The notes under the pieces were generated by a model. The model searched no databases. It saw only the letters and a program-made list of their open reading frames with translations, and was not told the origin of the DNA. From positions 930,001-994,000 of the forward strand of contig NZ_CP133265.1 in assembly GCF_030915505.1 (NCBI RefSeq): a stretch of 64,000 nt of DNA, written 5' to 3'. Below are positions 61,048-64,000 of the stretch, piece by piece. Both the position numbers and the translations under genes were made by a program. The number at the start of each line of letters is the position of its first letter. Position 1 is the stretch's first letter. This stretch comes from Neobacillus sp. OS1-2. Its GTDB lineage: Bacteria > Bacillota > Bacilli > Bacillales > Cytobacillaceae.

Positions 61048-62412
61048 CTAAGCGTATGGGCTTGAAGGCGGCTGAAGCTTCCATTTTATTAAATCCCGTA
61101 AAAATTCCGGCAGAAAATAGTGCTTCTGCTTGTGAGGTAATACTTCTTTGAAAAAATGACCAAAGGTAAACATATCCGGCAGGGCTAACGTATAGGTTTT
61201 CCCATACACAATTTCACTGCCATTCACAAAAACGGTATTCTTTTCGAAACGAATGCCATCATAAACAAACACGCCTAAAACGGTTCCTCTAAAACCAAGG
61301 CCTTTAATTTGTTTATGTGGTAATGTCTCGTCTCTTGTTTGGAAAAGTACGGTTTGTAATTCCAGCCCCGTCAATTCCACCACACACGGATTAATCGGAT
61401 GTGGACAAACCTCTAGTAAATCATAGTTAGTGACCTCACCAGCTAATGTTCCAAGCAAGAGCCCAGCATTGATCATGGCACAATCGGCATTGCACCACTC
61501 CCTCAGTGTCTGGGAAAGCAATTTTGAAAAATTTGTTTCACGAAAAGAGTCATGAACCAATGGCTCACGAAGTGTTGCAACCGGTTTGTTTAACATTTCT
61601 TTCCCTTTGTTTATAAAAGAAAGGATTTGTTCCTGTTCGTTTTTTATCATGGGGAGGTCAATAAAGTCATATAGAATAGCTTCCTTATTCGTAACCGTTT
61701 TTTGGTCATTCAGAGTGATCAGGACCTCACCAACATAGTAACCATACTTTCCCGCAGCACCAAGCAGGGTATCACCCACTTGCATTCCTTTTTCGAAAAA
61801 GTGGTGCGTATGGGCACCTAAAATCACATCGATTTCCGGAAACTCCATCGCAATCCGGGCATCCTCATTTTTACCAAGATGGGACAGTAAGATGATGAAA
61901 TCTGCTTCCTCTTTTAATGGTGTGAGCCATTTTTTCAGCTCTGGTAGCGGTTCTGTCAACTTCCAGCCAAGCAATTCGTATAGTTGGGGAAACGGGGCCG
62001 TGAGTCCAATTACACCGATTCGCGTTCCCTTTTTTGTCTGATAAATCCTATATGGTTTTACCCACTCCGGATAGAGACCATCTTTTTTATACAGGTTAGC
62101 AACCAGTACATCAAAAGCAGCATCATCGTATAGCTGGTCTAAATCTTCATATGGGAGGTTAACCCCCTCATTGTTTCCAATCGTAACCGCCGTATAATGG
62201 GCATCATTTAATAGGGTAATGTTTCCCTGTCCTTTTGTTGCCTCTGTTAACGGATGCCAGCGATCAAGAAAATCACCGATATCAAACAGAAAAACATCCT
62301 CTTCTTGTTGTAGGTGAAGGGCATTCTTTTGGTTTAAAAATTGTTGTATTCGCGGCCAATGTTCTAAGTGACTATGGAGATCATTTGTATGATAAAGATG
62401 GATTGTTTCCAT
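61048..62412 (-). CDS. yunD: 5'-nucleotidase-type metallophosphoesterase YunD
   Basis: 454 residues. The metallophosphatase domain has the metal motifs YHTNDLHSHLEH, DIGDFLDRWHP, TIGNNEG, LLSHLGKNED and ILGAHTHHFFEKG. The C-terminal domain (from about 290) resembles the substrate-binding part of 5'-nucleotidases (TNFSKLLSQTLREW; AMINAGLLLGTLAGEVTNYDLLEVCPHPINPCVVELTG). No signal peptide is present, so it acts in the cytosol, on nucleotides or related phosphoesters. AAGGGTG precedes ATG 62412, 9 bp after the yunE stop, so the genes form one operon. Confidence 0.92.
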   Translation of the reverse strand: METIHLYHTNDLHSHLEHWPRIQQFLNQKNALHLQQEEDVFLFDIGDFLDRWHPLTEATKGQGNITLLNDAHYTAVTIGNNEGVNLPYEDLDQLYDDAAFDVLVANLYKKDGLYPEWVKPYRIYQTKKGTRIGVIGLTAPFPQLYELLGWKLTEPLPELKKWLTPLKEEADFIILLSHLGKNEDARIAMEFPEIDVILGAHTHHFFEKGMQVGDTLLGAAGKYGYYVGEVLITLNDQKTVTNKEAILYDFIDLPMIKNEQEQILSFINKGKEMLNKPVATLREPLVHDSFRETNFSKLLSQTLREWCNADCAMINAGLLLGTLAGEVTNYDLLEVCPHPINPCVVELTGLELQTVLFQTRDETLPHKQIKGLGFRGTVLGVFVYDGIRFEKNTVFVNGSEIVYGKTYTLALPDMFTFGHFFKEVLPHKQKHYFLPEFLRDLIKWKLQPPSSPYA

Positions 62413-62421
62413 TTTTCACCC

Positions 62422-63243
62422 TTACCCTGTAATCCCTTGATAAATCAACCGGACAGCGACCACAACAAGGATGATTCTGATAATCAGGACAATCGTTTTG
62501 CTCTTTAGTTTTGAATTTAATAATACGCCTACCTTTGCACCAATCCAAGCGCCAGGTATTAATGCCAGCGCATAAAGCCAATTCACATTTCCCAAAGTAA
62601 TATGGGTGATCGAGCTAAGGATGGCCGTCGGTAAAATCATAAACATGGATGTCGCCGTTGCCACATGCGGTGGAAAGAAAAACAGTAAAATCATTGTGGG
62701 TACCATTAGCGAGCCGCCGCCGATCCCAAAAATTCCTGATAAAAATCCAACAATGAAGGAAATGATGATGGCAGTGATTGGACTAAAACCATATTCGAAG
62801 GTCTTGCCGCTATTGTCAGTAAAGCTGCGAACAATACCCTTATCTTTTCTGTACGGAAGCGGCCTTAATTTGTCTTTGACCACCATAACAATGGAAACAA
62901 AAAGAATAAAGACACCAAAGTAAATATTGAACGAGTGTAAATCTAATTTTTCCGTTACCCAGGCACCAAGGATGCTACCCGGTCCACTGCCGATCAGAAA
63001 GATCAAACCACTTTTATAATCCACTGTTTTGTGTTTCATATAGGCTAACGTCGAAGATAGCCCGGTAAAAATCATCGTAAATAGGGAGGTCCCCACAACG
63101 ACCTGTGGTGTGAGGTGGCTAAATGTTGATAATGTTGCTAAGTATAGCAAGGCAGGAACAACAATGATGCCTCCCCCCATGCCGATCAACGACCCTAATG
63201 AGCTCGCAAGCAGCCCGACTAAAACTAATATAATCCATTCCAT
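62422..63243 (-). CDS. yunE: TauE/SafE family membrane transporter YunE
   Basis: 273 residues with seven to eight membrane helices. The two half-repeats carry the family motif: SSLGSLIGMGGGIIVVPALLYL at the start and GFLSGIFGIGGGSLMVPTMILL in the second half. Proteins of this family export sulfite, sulfoacetate or other organic anions. The gene is first in the yunE-yunD-yunC run visible here; yunF lies 28 bp upstream on the same strand. AAGGTGAG precedes ATG 63243. Substrate is unknown. Confidence 0.9.
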   Translation of the reverse strand: MEWIILVLVGLLASSLGSLIGMGGGIIVVPALLYLATLSTFSHLTPQVVVGTSLFTMIFTGLSSTLAYMKHKTVDYKSGLIFLIGSGPGSILGAWVTEKLDLHSFNIYFGVFILFVSIVMVVKDKLRPLPYRKDKGIVRSFTDNSGKTFEYGFSPITAIIISFIVGFLSGIFGIGGGSLMVPTMILLFFFPPHVATATSMFMILPTAILSSITHITLGNVNWLYALALIPGAWIGAKVGVLLNSKLKSKTIVLIIRIILVVVAVRLIYQGITG

Positions 63244-63271
63244 ATATTCTCACCTTCTACTGTCTGTCTTC

Positions 63272-64000
63272 TTAAAATAAATCTAACTGCCTTGGTGCGA
63301 GTCCTTCGTATTCTATTTGTAAAAGATTCATCATTTCTTTAGCGTTGTCCGCTGCATCGCCGCCGGAGTTGTTGTTAAACAGGAGATAGACGTTTTCGGT
63401 CTCCAAGGCCAATCTTTGTATATGATCCACCCATTCTGCCAGCTCTTGCTGCTTATAGCGATAAAGGTAGCGAACTTCACGCCAGTTTTCAGCAGTCCGC
63501 TTTTGCCAGCCATGGACGTTACGGCCGTGAAATCTGATAAGTACATCGTGGGGGTCAATCCCCTCAAGTACCATTGGAATCGATCCTTCGCCGGATTGGG
63601 GCTCATCACAAATGCTGTGAAGCCATTTTTCTGTTTTCATAAACTCAAGCGTTTGTTGGCGATATAACGGTGTAAACCATGATTGGTGCCGAAACTCTAA
63701 CGCACAGGGAATGTCGTCCATTTGACGTTTACACCATTTTAAATAATCAACATTTTCACGTTTACATGAAAACCACGGCGGAAATTGAAATAAGACCATG
63801 GCTAATTTATTGTGTTGTATGTATGGTTCCAGTGAATCTTTATAGGCTGCGAACATTGCTTGTTTCGTTTCAAAAGGAATTTCGCCACGTTGATGACCCG
63901 TCATTCCTTGGTAGGCTTTTACGATAAACTGGAAGCTCTCTGGGGTTTCAGTGACCCATTTTTCAGCATTTCTTGTTGGCGGAATCGCGTAAAAGGCCGT
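63272..64000 (-). CDS. yunF: DUF72 family protein YunF, 5' end outside the window
   Basis: The frame is open to the window edge, so the true start lies beyond 64000; the ATG at 63904 is internal (the codons upstream read AFYAIPPTRNAEKWVTETPESFQF, a typical DUF72 segment). Visible: AYQGMTGHQRGEIPFETK, LAMVLFQFPPWFSCKREN, PCALEFRHQSWF, LIRFHGRNVHGW and the end VYLLFNNNSGGDAADNA. DUF72 proteins form a TIM-barrel and are of unknown enzymatic role. About 243 residues are in the window, near the full length of the family. It lies just upstream of yunE as in B. subtilis. Confidence 0.92.
   Translation of the reverse strand, partial: TAFYAIPPTRNAEKWVTETPESFQFIVKAYQGMTGHQRGEIPFETKQAMFAAYKDSLEPYIQHNKLAMVLFQFPPWFSCKRENVDYLKWCKRQMDDIPCALEFRHQSWFTPLYRQQTLEFMKTEKWLHSICDEPQSGEGSIPMVLEGIDPHDVLIRFHGRNVHGWQKRTAENWREVRYLYRYKQQELAEWVDHIQRLALETENVYLLFNNNSGGDAADNAKEMMNLLQIEYEGLAPRQLDLF

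Overview
This window looks like chromosomal core DNA of a spore-forming Bacillaceae bacterium, closest in content to Bacillus/Neobacillus-type genomes. The evidence is a low-GC sequence with strong AGGAGG-type ribosome binding sites, frequent GTG and TTG starts, many rho-independent terminators, sporulation genes (YjcZ family, Spo0E family, yteA, yutH, yunB, lytH, YhcN/YlaJ lipoprotein), and long runs of gene order I recognise from the Bacillus subtilis yug, yui, yum, yut and yun regions. I see no phage, IS element, CRISPR array, tRNA or rRNA.

Layout. 1-6.9 kb: the start of a UbiB/ABC1 kinase gene behind an AbrB-type regulator, a tiny YjcZ-family gene, a ThDP enzyme of the acetolactate synthase type, the bdbD-bdbC thiol oxidase pair, an aldo/keto reductase, 6-phosphogluconolactonase and a DUF421 membrane protein. 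7.0-15 kb: a SAM-I (S-box) riboswitch driving the tightly overlapped operon metI-metC-yitJ-metH (transsulfuration, methylene-THF reduction, B12-dependent methionine synthesis). 15-26.7 kb: a MarR regulator with a palindromic operator on its own promoter plus an MFS pump, a probable brfA ribosome-rescue gene, a minimal flavoprotein, a DHA2 pump, pirin, a CDF transporter and corA, several tiny proteins, yteA, an enoyl-CoA hydratase and a LysE exporter. 26.8-37 kb: a ykoT-ykoS-like glycosylation pair, a Spo0E-family phosphatase, yugO potassium channel, pgi, a butanol dehydrogenase, the arginine catabolism pair rocD-rocG, yugI and a small XRE regulator. 37.5-46.7 kb: yugE, an alanyl-tRNA editing protein, two low-complexity repeat proteins, Cu/Zn SOD, a PpiA-type lipoprotein, kapB/kapD, a hotdog thioesterase, leucyl aminopeptidase, yuiC and yuiB. 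46.8-64 kb: yuiA, yumB, yumC, yutM, yuzB, yutJ, yuzD, yutI, yutH to yutC, lipA, lytH, yunB to yunF, rich in flavoenzymes and Fe-S cluster or lipoate factors; yunF runs off the window edge.

Most genes are ordinary. The signals most worth a second look are not protein families: (1) three intergenic arrays built on an exact 21-nt period (15.0, 20.4 and 58.7 kb), two sharing an ATTCCGCCAA core and the third a different ATTCGCYGAT core; (2) a structured 5' leader of corA with an 11-bp closing stem and a hairpin that would mask the Shine-Dalgarno sequence, a candidate unassigned cis-regulatory RNA; (3) the brfA-like gene, whose terminator hairpin and T-tract lie inside the reading frame so that the transcript should lack a stop codon. 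All calls are from reading the sequence and remembered family features; no search was run.
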